From JAYQKL01 sp965243245 (GTDB lineage Bacteria > Pseudomonadota > Alphaproteobacteria > RS24): 64,000 nucleotides of DNA. Made by a program: the position numbers and the translations under genes. Location of the stretch: NCBI GenBank assembly GCA_965243245.1, contig OZ251536.1, positions 372,001 to 436,000 of the forward strand. Direction: 5' to 3'. The notes under the pieces are model-generated. The model did no database searches. It had not been told where the DNA came from and worked only from the letters and a program-made list of their open reading frames with translations. Shown piece after piece: positions 8,868 through 17,195 of the stretch (its first letter is position 1; the number at the start of each line of letters is the position of its first letter).

Positions 8868-9863
8868 ATGAATAATATTTTCACCAATCATAAAAATAAA
8901 ATAGCCATCATATTTTGTTTGATTCTAATTGCTGGTTGTATTGGCTTTATTTTTAACTCAGAGCCCTCATCCCAAACGGCATGCCGCAACCCTGACCAAT
9001 TGCCGGAAATGGTTTTACTCCCTGCCGGTGAGGTGGTTCTGGGTGATAGTTATGGCTATGCAGATGAACGGGTTCGAAAGAAAGTGGCGATTGGTTCATT
9101 TTATATGGATACGCATGAAGTCACCAATGCGCAATTTAGACAATTTGTAGAAGCGAGCGGATATATAACGCTTTCTGAACGCCAGCTCGACGCAAAAGAT
9201 TATCCCGGTATCGCGCCCAAATTGCTGGTTGCTGGCTCTGCCGTTTTTGAGACGCCTAAAGAGCTTACCTCTTATGCCTCGATGAACTGGTGGCAATTTA
9301 AAGCCGGTGCCGCTTGGCATCATCCCTCTGGTCCAAATGGCGAGGGCGCCAAGCCGCACGCGCCGGTTGTTCATATTGCCTATGAGGATGCGTTAGCCTA
9401 TGCCGCTTGGAAAGGACACAGCCTGCCCACCGAGGCAGAATGGGAATATGCGGCAAAGGCGGGCGGGGATACTGTATTTGCTTGGGGCGATGCGTTTGTT
9501 GTTGATGGTCAACACCAAGCCAATAGCTGGCAGGGTGCTTTTCCTGTTATGAACACTGTTGAGGATGGCTTTGAAGGCTTTGCGCCAGTGGGTTGTTTTG
9601 CGCCAAACGGTTTTGGGCTTTACGATTTAATCGGCAATGTCTGGGAGTGGACTTCAGAAGTTTATTCAGCTGACAGGCATCTGGTTCAACATAGTTCGCC
9701 GCATTTAGCTGAAACCAATCAGGTTTCTTTTGTGATTAAAGGGGGTTCATATTTGTGTGCGCCCAATTATTGTTTGCGTTATAGACCTGCCGCGCGCCAC
9801 CCTCAGGAGACGGGCTTGGGAACAAATCATCTCGGTTTCAGGACGATTAAACGTATTAATTAA
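8868..9863 (+). CDS. Formylglycine-generating-enzyme family protein, probable lipoprotein
   Basis: FGE oxidises a cysteine of sulfatases to the catalytic formylglycine. This 331-residue protein has the complete SUMF1 fold: FYMDTHEVTNAQFRQF, LPTEAEWEYAAKAG, LYDLIGNVWEWTSE and the C-terminal KGGSYLCAPNYCLRYRPAAR. In that last stretch C297 and C302 align with the two copper-binding catalytic cysteines of human FGE (336 and 341), which most non-catalytic SUMF1-domain proteins lack. The N-terminus has a hydrophobic segment ending in a lipobox, LIAGC (Cys24), so it is probably an exported lipoprotein. That is odd, because sulfatases are usually modified before export. No sulfatase gene is in the window. 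Confidence 0.88.
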   Translation: MNNIFTNHKNKIAIIFCLILIAGCIGFIFNSEPSSQTACRNPDQLPEMVLLPAGEVVLGDSYGYADERVRKKVAIGSFYMDTHEVTNAQFRQFVEASGYITLSERQLDAKDYPGIAPKLLVAGSAVFETPKELTSYASMNWWQFKAGAAWHHPSGPNGEGAKPHAPVVHIAYEDALAYAAWKGHSLPTEAEWEYAAKAGGDTVFAWGDAFVVDGQHQANSWQGAFPVMNTVEDGFEGFAPVGCFAPNGFGLYDLIGNVWEWTSEVYSADRHLVQHSSPHLAETNQVSFVIKGGSYLCAPNYCLRYRPAARHPQETGLGTNHLGFRTIKRIN

Positions 9864-10087
9864 ATTTAACCGCCCAAAATTATACTAAAATGAAGACGTT
9901 TTTTTGATAACTTTGATTGCAAAATTAAATTTTGAGTTTACAACCAAGTTTTAACTTCAAGAGATTTAAAAATTTTATTATCCTAGCTTGATTTGTTTAT
10001 TTCATTAATAGTAAGCTACCGAGTATCTTGCTTATAGATTTGTTCTTAATCTTTAAGCTTTCATTCAACCATGGCGAGGGACTTCGT

Positions 10088-10897
10088 ATGCCGATGGACT
10101 TATCAGGTCGTAAAACTTTACTTTCACGTAAAAGGGTAATTTTACCCATCCTAGTTACATTCACACTGGTTTGCATAACTGATGCCAGTTCTCAGACAAA
10201 CACGCTTTTTGATGTTACGCAGATTGCTCAAGCATCTGTTAAAGATGGTGTGAAGTCACAAAAAGTCATCAACAAGTATGATGACAAAACAACCGAGCTG
10301 GTCGGCGAGTATCGCGCGGCACTCATACAATTAGAAGCACTTCGTGAGTATAATGACCAGCTTGAGAAGCTCATTCGTGCACAAAAAGTAGAAATGATTA
10401 GTATTCGTCAGCAAATTAAAGATGTGACGACGATTGACCGTTCCATCATTCCTCACATGTTCCGCATGATTGACGGACTTGAGGCTTTTGTTGAATTAGA
10501 TACGCCTTTTCTTATCACGGAGCGGCGTGCGCGGGTTCAAAGACTGCGCGATCTGATGGACAGGTCAGATGCTAATCCGGCTGAAAAATATCGTAAAATT
10601 CTCGAAGCCTTTGAAATTGAGAATGAATATGGTCGTACAATCGAGGCTTATGAAGGTAAATTGACGGTTGATGGTAAAGCAAAAACTGTGAACTTCTTGC
10701 GCTTGGGACGAGTGACTTGGCTTTATCAATCGCTTGATAAGGATGAAAGTGCCGTCTGGTCTCAAGATGAGCGCGACTGGGTAGACCTTGAGGGTGACTT
10801 TGACTCCGAGATCAATACAGCTATCCGTATCGCCAAAGAACAAACCGCACCAAATCTTCTGACAATTCCGGTATTTTCTCTAAAGGGAGGAAATTAA
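10088..10897 (+). CDS. DUF3450 periplasmic coiled-coil protein of a TonB system
   Basis: First gene of a six-gene TonB operon. The 269-residue product has a signal peptide (about residues 13-37, LPILVTFTLVCITDASSQ), then a long alpha-helical coiled coil (YRAALIQLEALREYNDQLEK onward) and a beta-rich end. This is the DUF3450 family, usually encoded beside TtpC-type TonB2/TonB3 systems of marine bacteria; its exact role is unknown. The start is placed at ATG 10088 because GAGGGA lies 6 bases upstream; the frame is open to 10028. The 224 bp before it hold no gene and no obvious Fur box. Confidence 0.85.
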   Translation: MPMDLSGRKTLLSRKRVILPILVTFTLVCITDASSQTNTLFDVTQIAQASVKDGVKSQKVINKYDDKTTELVGEYRAALIQLEALREYNDQLEKLIRAQKVEMISIRQQIKDVTTIDRSIIPHMFRMIDGLEAFVELDTPFLITERRARVQRLRDLMDRSDANPAEKYRKILEAFEIENEYGRTIEAYEGKLTVDGKAKTVNFLRLGRVTWLYQSLDKDESAVWSQDERDWVDLEGDFDSEINTAIRIAKEQTAPNLLTIPVFSLKGGN

Positions 10898-10898
10898 T

Positions 10899-12287
10899 AT
10901 GTTACGTAATTTGATTGTTACGGCATTTCTTGCCGCATCACTTTTAGTCACCCCTGCTTTTGCACAAGATAAAGCAAAGCAAGTCAAGAAACCTGCTGAT
11001 GAGGGTATTACGCTCATTCAACTTCTGGAGCGCGTAAAACAGGGCCGGGTGACTGACGATTCTGATAATAAACGCCGCGAGGCCGCTTTTATAAAAAACC
11101 GTAACCAGCAACAAAAATTATTGAACCGTACAAATGCCGCGATTAAACGCGAAGAAGCGCGCTCTGAAAGACTCGAGCAGGTCTTTAACGAAAATGAACG
11201 CAAACTAGTCGAGCTTGAAGGCCTGCTTCAAGAACGGCTTGGCGTTTTTGGCGAATTATTTGGCGTTGTGCGTCAAGTTGCAGGAGAAACGAAAGCTCAG
11301 GTTGAGGCGTCAATCATTTCTGGTGAGTTACCGGGCCGCGAGGCATTTTTGCAAACGCTTTCCAAAACCAAAGGGCTACCTTCTATGAAGCAGCTTGAAG
11401 GTCTGTGGTATGCCCTACAACAAGAAATGACGGCGCAAGGGGAAGTTAAAACTTTCAGCGGTAATATTATCGCTCAAGACGGTTATCCTCAGCCTGCAAT
11501 GATTACGCGGGTTGGTCCTTTCACGGCTGTTTCCGAAGATGAAGGCTTCCTGCGTTACGGCGGAAACGGCGAGTTTACGACATTAGGACGCCAGCCCCCT
11601 GCGCGTTTCCTTTCGGGTGCAAATAATTTAGTTTCCGCCGACGCCGGTGAACTCACAGCGGGCGTTATTGACCCTTCACGGGGTGCCATTTTAGATCTCT
11701 TTTTGCAAACGCCAAATCTTTCCGAGCGTATCGGTCAAGGTGGTATTGTGGGCTATGTGATTATTGCTCTTGGTATTGTTGGGTTTTTAATCTCTATTGA
11801 GCGTATCCTGACACTTTCGCGTATTGGGCGCACTATTAATGCCCAGCTCGCAAGCGGTAACCTGCAAGGTAATAATCCGCTTGGACGGATTTGGGAATCA
11901 TATTCGGCTAATCGTAGCGTGGATATTGAAACCCTTGAGCTTAAACTTGATGATGCCATTTTAAAAGAAATGCCGGCCCTTGAAAAAGGTCTCAGTACGA
12001 TTAAACTCATCTCAGGTGTTGCGCCTTTGCTGGGCTTGTTGGGAACCGTTACAGGGATGATTTTAACCTTCCAAGCTATTACTCTGTTTGGTACAGGCGA
12101 TCCTAAACTCATGGCGGGGGGTATTTCACAAGCTCTGATGACAACCGTGCTTGGGCTGGTTGTCGCTATTCCGACCTTATTGCTTCATTCTGTGGCATCG
12201 ACGCGCTCAAAAGAGGTGGTGCAGGTGCTCGAAGAACAGGCCATCGGCTTGATTGCGGCACATGCCGAAGCCAAAGGCAGTCGCTAG
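10899..12287 (+). CDS. TtpC-type MotA/TolQ/ExbB proton-channel protein with periplasmic domain
   Basis: This 462-residue protein has a signal peptide (residues 1-22, ...TPAFA-QD) and a periplasmic coiled-coil region (about 60-130). The C-terminal MotA/TolQ/ExbB domain has membrane segments near GIVGYVIIALGIVGFLISIE, SGVAPLLGLLGTVTGM and LMTTVLGLVVAIPTLLLHS. That layout matches TtpC, the fourth component needed by Vibrio TonB2 systems. It follows the DUF3450 gene directly and precedes a second, short ExbB by 6 bp. It probably helps span a wide periplasm when energy is passed to TonB. Confidence 0.9.
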   Translation: MLRNLIVTAFLAASLLVTPAFAQDKAKQVKKPADEGITLIQLLERVKQGRVTDDSDNKRREAAFIKNRNQQQKLLNRTNAAIKREEARSERLEQVFNENERKLVELEGLLQERLGVFGELFGVVRQVAGETKAQVEASIISGELPGREAFLQTLSKTKGLPSMKQLEGLWYALQQEMTAQGEVKTFSGNIIAQDGYPQPAMITRVGPFTAVSEDEGFLRYGGNGEFTTLGRQPPARFLSGANNLVSADAGELTAGVIDPSRGAILDLFLQTPNLSERIGQGGIVGYVIIALGIVGFLISIERILTLSRIGRTINAQLASGNLQGNNPLGRIWESYSANRSVDIETLELKLDDAILKEMPALEKGLSTIKLISGVAPLLGLLGTVTGMILTFQAITLFGTGDPKLMAGGISQALMTTVLGLVVAIPTLLLHSVASTRSKEVVQVLEEQAIGLIAAHAEAKGSR

Positions 12288-12293
12288 GAGAGT

Positions 12294-12848
12294 ATGATGG
12301 AATTCGGCGAGATCATCTGGCTGTTTGCCAATCCTTTTGAGTCAATACGCGGGGTGCGTGATTTTCTCGAAATGGGCGGTAATGTGTTGGTTGTCATTAT
12401 GATTGTCAATTTTGTTCTGCTCGGATTGGTATATGAGCGTTTTGCTTTTTATCGCACCTCGTTCAAGCAATTGGAAAGCGAGACACTGCAAAAATGGAAT
12501 AGCCGCACTGAGCATAAATCTTGGTATGCGCGCCGCATTCGAGAGCAACTTATTTCTGTTGTGCGTCTTAGAACGCATCGCAATATTAGGTTCATCAAGG
12601 CTCTGGTTGCTTTGGCGCCTTTACTGGGACTTGTTGGAACTGTGACAGGTATGGTAGAAGTATTTGATGTCATGGCGATTACGGGTTCGGGTAATGCTAG
12701 GGCCATGGCGGCGGGTATTTCTAAAGCGACATTGCCGACTATGGCTGGTTTGGTTACGGCTGTTTCGGGTATCGCTTTTACGACGGTGCTGGAGCGGCGC
12801 GCTGAGCGTGTTGTTGAGGGACTTGAAGACAAATTAATTTTGACCTGA
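12294..12848 (+). CDS. exbB: ExbB-like biopolymer transport proton channel
   Basis: A 184-residue MotA/TolQ/ExbB-family protein with three membrane segments: near residues 28-48, then ALVALAPLLGLVGTVTGMVE and ATLPTMAGLVTAVSGIAF. ExbB forms the pentameric proton channel with ExbD that energises TonB. It lies 6 bp after the TtpC-like gene with GGAGAG just upstream of a double ATG (12294 or 12297). The protein is shorter than enterobacterial ExbB (about 240), as usual for TonB2/TonB3-type systems. Confidence 0.92.
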   Translation: MMEFGEIIWLFANPFESIRGVRDFLEMGGNVLVVIMIVNFVLLGLVYERFAFYRTSFKQLESETLQKWNSRTEHKSWYARRIREQLISVVRLRTHRNIRFIKALVALAPLLGLVGTVTGMVEVFDVMAITGSGNARAMAAGISKATLPTMAGLVTAVSGIAFTTVLERRAERVVEGLEDKLILT

Positions 12849-12864
12849 AGGTAGGGAGACCATT

Positions 12865-13266
12865 ATGCGCCGACATCGCTTAACGAATAATGAAGAAGCT
12901 GACATTGATATAACGCCAATGCTTGACGTGGTTTTTATCATGTTGATTTTCTTTATCGTCACGGCAACCTTCGTTAAGGAAAGCGGGATTGATGTATCAA
13001 GGCCCGATGCTGAAACGGCGAGCAAACAAAACCGTGTCGGTATATTGATTGCGATTAATAGCAATAATGAGGTTTGGATTAACCGCCGCGAGGTTGATCT
13101 GGCTGCGGTGCGGGCTAATATTGAACGCCTAAGTGCTGAGAACCCGCAAGGCGGCGCTGTTATTCAGGCCGATAAAGAGGCCCAAACGGGGGTACTCATT
13201 GAGGTTATGGACCAAGTTCGACTGGGTGGCATTTCAGCTATTTCTATTGCCGCAGAGGAAAAATAG
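12865..13266 (+). CDS. exbD: ExbD-like biopolymer transport protein
   Basis: A 133-residue ExbD/TolR-family protein with one N-terminal membrane segment (MLDVVFIMLIFFIVTATF). It contains the conserved aspartate in TPMLDVVFI, which carries protons in this family, and a periplasmic domain. GGTAGGGAG precedes the start. Its stop codon abuts the tonB start, indicating coupled translation. Confidence 0.94.
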   Translation: MRRHRLTNNEEADIDITPMLDVVFIMLIFFIVTATFVKESGIDVSRPDAETASKQNRVGILIAINSNNEVWINRREVDLAAVRANIERLSAENPQGGAVIQADKEAQTGVLIEVMDQVRLGGISAISIAAEEK

Positions 13267-13878
13267 ATGGATAAGCTGTTAGCTTCACCTTTGAAACTTA
13301 CTCTTGTTTGGTTTATGGGCTTCGTTACCACTATGGTCTTATTTCTGGTGATGAAGATTATGGTCACGGGACAAAATTATAATATTGAAGATGTGAAAGA
13401 CAGGCTTACGATTGATTTTACCCGCATTGAACGTGATGAAGACATTAATGCAAAAGACCGAGCACCCAAACGACCCGCCCGCCCAGAGCCAGAAGAACAG
13501 CCCCCGCCGCCCAAACTTGATAGCATTGACAAACCAAAGCCAGATGATACCAACATAGTTAATACAAGCTTCATCTATCAAGGTGGTGGCAATATTCCTA
13601 TTGATGGTGACACTCTTGCTATTGTGCGGGTGCCACCGCGTTATCCTAACCGTGCTTTGTCACGTGGTATTGAGGGGTGGGTCTTACTTGAGTACACGAT
13701 TAATGCCATCGGACAAGCTGTTGATATCTTTATTGTCGAATCCGAGCCCGGTTCTATGTTTAATCGCTCTGCTATAAGTGCTGTGCGTAAATGGAAATAC
13801 AGACCTAAAACTGAGGATGGGCGTGCCGTTTTGCGCCCCGGTGTACAACAGTTGATTAGCTATCAGATTACTAAATAA
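13267..13878 (+). CDS. tonB: Short TonB energy-transducing protein
   Basis: A 203-residue TonB. It has an N-terminal membrane anchor (about residues 8-30), a Pro/Glu-rich spacer (PKRPARPEPEEQPPPP) and a C-terminal TonB domain with the YP motif: VPPRYPNRALSRGIEGWVLL, later AVRKWKYRP. The spacer is much shorter than in E. coli TonB, as expected for TonB2/TonB3-type proteins that work with TtpC. It starts directly after exbD's stop and its stop directly precedes the TPR gene. No TonB-dependent receptor is encoded in the window. Confidence 0.93.
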   Translation: MDKLLASPLKLTLVWFMGFVTTMVLFLVMKIMVTGQNYNIEDVKDRLTIDFTRIERDEDINAKDRAPKRPARPEPEEQPPPPKLDSIDKPKPDDTNIVNTSFIYQGGGNIPIDGDTLAIVRVPPRYPNRALSRGIEGWVLLEYTINAIGQAVDIFIVESEPGSMFNRSAISAVRKWKYRPKTEDGRAVLRPGVQQLISYQITK

Positions 13879-15216
13879 ATGAGCCGACCTATGAAAAAAC
13901 TTAGTCAATTATTTATTATCAGCACCCTTGGTGCGGTTTTTTTTCTAGCCCCGGTATTTTCCCCCATACTCACGCGCGACATCGCTCATGCACAAGAAAA
14001 AGAAAAACGGCGCGATAAACCAAGAACCAGACGCTCACAAACCTTAAGTAAATCTAGCGGGTCAAAAATTCTCAATGCTCAAGAAGTCTTGGGAGAGGGC
14101 AATCATGCTAAGGCAACGGCACTACTACAAGCCGTTCTGGCAAGTCAAAAAGCTAAACCTTACGATAAAGCTGTGGCTCTACAAGTCTTGGCTTCGGTCT
14201 GGGCCGATAAGGGCAATTATAAAAGAGCCGCTCAAGAATTTGAACGTGCCATTAATATGGGCGTTTTACCCGAAAATGTCATTAATGATATTACTTTTAA
14301 CCTCGCCCAGCTTTACCTTGCTGAAGACCAAACGACCAAGTCTTTGCGGGTTTTAAATAATTGGTTCAAGAAAACAAAATCTCCATCGGCTTCGGCTTAT
14401 GGCTTACGCGCGCAAATTTATCTTATTAAAGACGATTTAAAGCGCGCCGAACGCGATATTAATATTGCTATGTCTAAGGTAAAAGAACCAAGAGAAGCGT
14501 GGTATCGTATTAAGCTTTCTATTCTTTTGCAAAGGGAGCGATATAAAGAAGCTTTACCTATCCTAGAACTGGCTGTTGATAAATTTCCGGGCAAAAAGCC
14601 TTTCTGGCAACAAATCTCGGCGGTTTATTCCCAACTTGGGCGTGACAAAGAGGCCTTTTCTGCCCGCCAAGCAATGCACCGCCAGGGCATGTTGACGTCA
14701 AGTAAAGACCTTGTAAACCTCGCCCAGCTTTATTTGTATAATGACTATCCTTACAAAGCTGCCAAAGTTCTTGATAAAGGCTTGAGAGGTGGCGCAATCA
14801 AGAAGACCGAAAAAAACTGGGAGCTCCTTGCCAATAGCTGGTTGCATTCGCGTGAATGGAAAAAATCGCGCCAACCTTTATTAAATGCTGCTAAAAAATC
14901 CAAATCAGGCAAACATTACATCCAACTTGCTCAGGCTTATATTCAAGACGAAAATTGGAAAAAAGCAGAAAAATACATTATTCAGGGACTTGATAAGGGC
15001 AAGCTCAAAAAACGTGAAGCCGAAAGCTGGCTGATACTTGGGATTACCCAAAGCAGACTTGAAAAATATGAAAAAGCCATCAAAACATTTAGAAAAGCGG
15101 GGGATTTTGATGATGTTGCAACCGATGCTTTCCGCTGGATTAGATCTTTGGAGAGACGACTTGCGCGAATCGCCGAAGAAAAACGCCGCAAAAAAGAAGC
15201 CGCAGAAAACTCATAA
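13879..15216 (+). CDS. TPR-repeat periplasmic protein of the TonB operon
   Basis: The last gene of the TonB operon encodes 445 residues. It has a signal peptide (about 1-36, ending IAHAQ), then some ten tetratricopeptide repeats (for example LQVLASVWADKGNYKRAAQE, LAQLYLYNDYPYKAAKVLDK), and a Lys/Arg-rich C-terminus. TPR proteins close many marine TonB2/TonB3 operons and are thought to help the TonB complex reach or select receptors. The ATG follows the tonB stop with no gap. A strong intrinsic terminator lies 20 bp after the gene. Confidence 0.9.
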   Translation: MSRPMKKLSQLFIISTLGAVFFLAPVFSPILTRDIAHAQEKEKRRDKPRTRRSQTLSKSSGSKILNAQEVLGEGNHAKATALLQAVLASQKAKPYDKAVALQVLASVWADKGNYKRAAQEFERAINMGVLPENVINDITFNLAQLYLAEDQTTKSLRVLNNWFKKTKSPSASAYGLRAQIYLIKDDLKRAERDINIAMSKVKEPREAWYRIKLSILLQRERYKEALPILELAVDKFPGKKPFWQQISAVYSQLGRDKEAFSARQAMHRQGMLTSSKDLVNLAQLYLYNDYPYKAAKVLDKGLRGGAIKKTEKNWELLANSWLHSREWKKSRQPLLNAAKKSKSGKHYIQLAQAYIQDENWKKAEKYIIQGLDKGKLKKREAESWLILGITQSRLEKYEKAIKTFRKAGDFDDVATDAFRWIRSLERRLARIAEEKRRKKEAAENS

Positions 15217-15236
15217 GCAGTTTCACAAACGAAATT

Positions 15237-15269
15237 AAAAAGAGACTGAAACATTTGGTCTCTTTTTTT
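15237..15269 (+). terminator. Intrinsic terminator after the TonB operon
   Basis: AAAAAGAGAC (15237-15246) and GTCTCTTTTT (15258-15267) form a 10-bp stem around an 11-base loop, and the T run continues to 15269. It ends the DUF3450-to-TPR operon. Confidence 0.9.
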
Positions 15270-15327
15270 AATTAATAGCTACAGTGGAAAAAGACCGAAA
15301 AAAGGGCGAGAGAAGGGTGAGAAAAAA

Positions 15328-17106
15328 ATGAACTACCAAGCCCCTGTGAGGGATATTATTTTTAGCTTATTTCAAGAGGCTGGGTTTGAACGGCTTATGG
15401 GTGGAAACAATTCCAGTTTAGAAAAAGATGACGCAGGCTTGGTGAAATCCATTCTTGAAGAAGCCGGCAAATTCAGTTCAGAAATTATCGCACCCATGAG
15501 TTGGACGGGCAACCAGCAAAAAGCGGTCTTAGCAGAGGGACACGTTACCGTCGCCGCTGAGTTTGTAAATGCTTATAAACAGCTTATCGAAGCAGGATGG
15601 ACAACATTAGCAGCATCAAGTGATTATGGCGGACAGGGATTACCCTTATCTCTTTCCAATGCTGTTTACGACATGCTGAACGCCAATCTTGCTTTTACGC
15701 TATGCCCGATGCTTTCCAACGGAGCGGTTGAAGCCCTTGCGGCGCACGCCTCTGATGAGCTTAAAAACACATATTTGCCCAAGCTAATATCTGGTGAATG
15801 GGCGGGCACAATGAATTTAACTGAGCCACAAGCTGGCTCGGATGTTGGTGCTTTGAATACTAAAGCTGAGCCTGTTGGGGATGGCACTTACAAAATTAAA
15901 GGGGTTAAAATCTACATCACTTATGGTGATCATAATATGTCTGAAAATATCATTCATTTGGTGCTGGCACGCTTGCCAGACGCGCCAGAGGGCACAAAAG
16001 GCATTTCCTTATTTCTTGTTCCGAAATTTTTTGTCAATGATGATGGTACTTTAGGGAGCAAGAATGATGTAAAATGTATCGGTCTTGAAGAAAAACTCGG
16101 CATTCATGCCAGTCCCACTTGCGTTATGTCTTATGGCGATAATGATGGTGCTATCGGTTGGTTAATCGGGGCTGAAAACAAAGGCATGAACGCTATGTTC
16201 ACGATGATGAATAATGCGCGTTTGCATGTTGGCTTGCAAGGTGTTGGTGTTGCAGAGCGTGCCACTCAGCTGGCTATGGCTTATGCGCAAGAGAGGAAGC
16301 AAAGCCGCGCCTTTGATGCTATAGCAGGTGACCATGAACCGATATCGATTAGCGGTCATCCAGATGTCAAGCGCATGTTGCTGGCCATGCGTAGCTTAAC
16401 CGATGCCGCACGCGCTATTTGTTATGAAAATGGTGTTTTGCATGATTTGGCGCATCAAAATAATGACCCCGAAGCCAAAGCTCTTAATGATTTACTGACG
16501 CCGATTTCAAAGTCATTTAGTACAGATATTGCCAATGAGGTTGCCGCCCTTGGTGTTCAGGTTCATGGCGGCATGGGATTTATTGAAGAAACCGGCGCGG
16601 CGCAACATGTTCGAGATGCACGTATTTTGACTATTTATGAAGGTACCAACGGCATTCAAGCGATTGACCTTATTGGGCGCAAACTCCCGCTTGATAATGG
16701 CGGCGTTGTGGCGACATTTATTGCTCAAATCCAACAAACAGCCGATGATTGTACGGCCCATAATGCGCCTGTTCTGAATGAAATTGGCAGAACTCTTAAT
16801 GATGCCATTATTGATTTAAAAGCAACAACTGACTGGATGCTTGATGCGCAACAACCCCGCGCCGATAAAATGGCTGGGGCAACGCCTTATCAACGCTTGT
16901 TCAGTTTGGTTGCGGGGGGACATTATCTTGCCCGCGGGGCACTCAAAGCAGTTGACCAAGAACAAAGCGGTTTTGAAAAAAGAAAAATCTCAACAGCTCA
17001 TTTCTTTACGTTGAATTTATTGCCAGAAGTTTCATCCCTAAAGCAATCAATAATCAACGGGGGCAGCTGTTTAGCCGATATTGATGTCACTTGCCTGTCG
17101 GCTTAA
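15328..17106 (+). CDS. Acyl-CoA dehydrogenase, long DmdC-like form
   Basis: A FAD-dependent acyl-CoA dehydrogenase of 592 residues, longer than the ~380-residue standard. The extra length is a C-terminal domain found in 3-methylmercaptopropionyl-CoA dehydrogenase (DmdC) and related enzymes. Core motifs include GTMNLTEPQAGSD (FAD/substrate region), QVHGGMGFIEETG, and IYEGTNGIQA with the likely catalytic base E438. The length and C-terminal domain suggest DmdC or a medium-chain acyl-CoA dehydrogenase; sequence alone cannot settle the substrate. It stands alone after a terminator, with GAAGGGTGAG upstream of the ATG. Confidence 0.9.
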   Translation: MNYQAPVRDIIFSLFQEAGFERLMGGNNSSLEKDDAGLVKSILEEAGKFSSEIIAPMSWTGNQQKAVLAEGHVTVAAEFVNAYKQLIEAGWTTLAASSDYGGQGLPLSLSNAVYDMLNANLAFTLCPMLSNGAVEALAAHASDELKNTYLPKLISGEWAGTMNLTEPQAGSDVGALNTKAEPVGDGTYKIKGVKIYITYGDHNMSENIIHLVLARLPDAPEGTKGISLFLVPKFFVNDDGTLGSKNDVKCIGLEEKLGIHASPTCVMSYGDNDGAIGWLIGAENKGMNAMFTMMNNARLHVGLQGVGVAERATQLAMAYAQERKQSRAFDAIAGDHEPISISGHPDVKRMLLAMRSLTDAARAICYENGVLHDLAHQNNDPEAKALNDLLTPISKSFSTDIANEVAALGVQVHGGMGFIEETGAAQHVRDARILTIYEGTNGIQAIDLIGRKLPLDNGGVVATFIAQIQQTADDCTAHNAPVLNEIGRTLNDAIIDLKATTDWMLDAQQPRADKMAGATPYQRLFSLVAGGHYLARGALKAVDQEQSGFEKRKISTAHFFTLNLLPEVSSLKQSIINGGSCLADIDVTCLSA

Positions 17107-17195
17107 TCTGTTCGTAACAAACCGCAAAATTCTTTGATTTCAAAAATTGTATAAAGCCCTATAAATAAAACTATCTTTATTTGGAAGGTTTTGTT

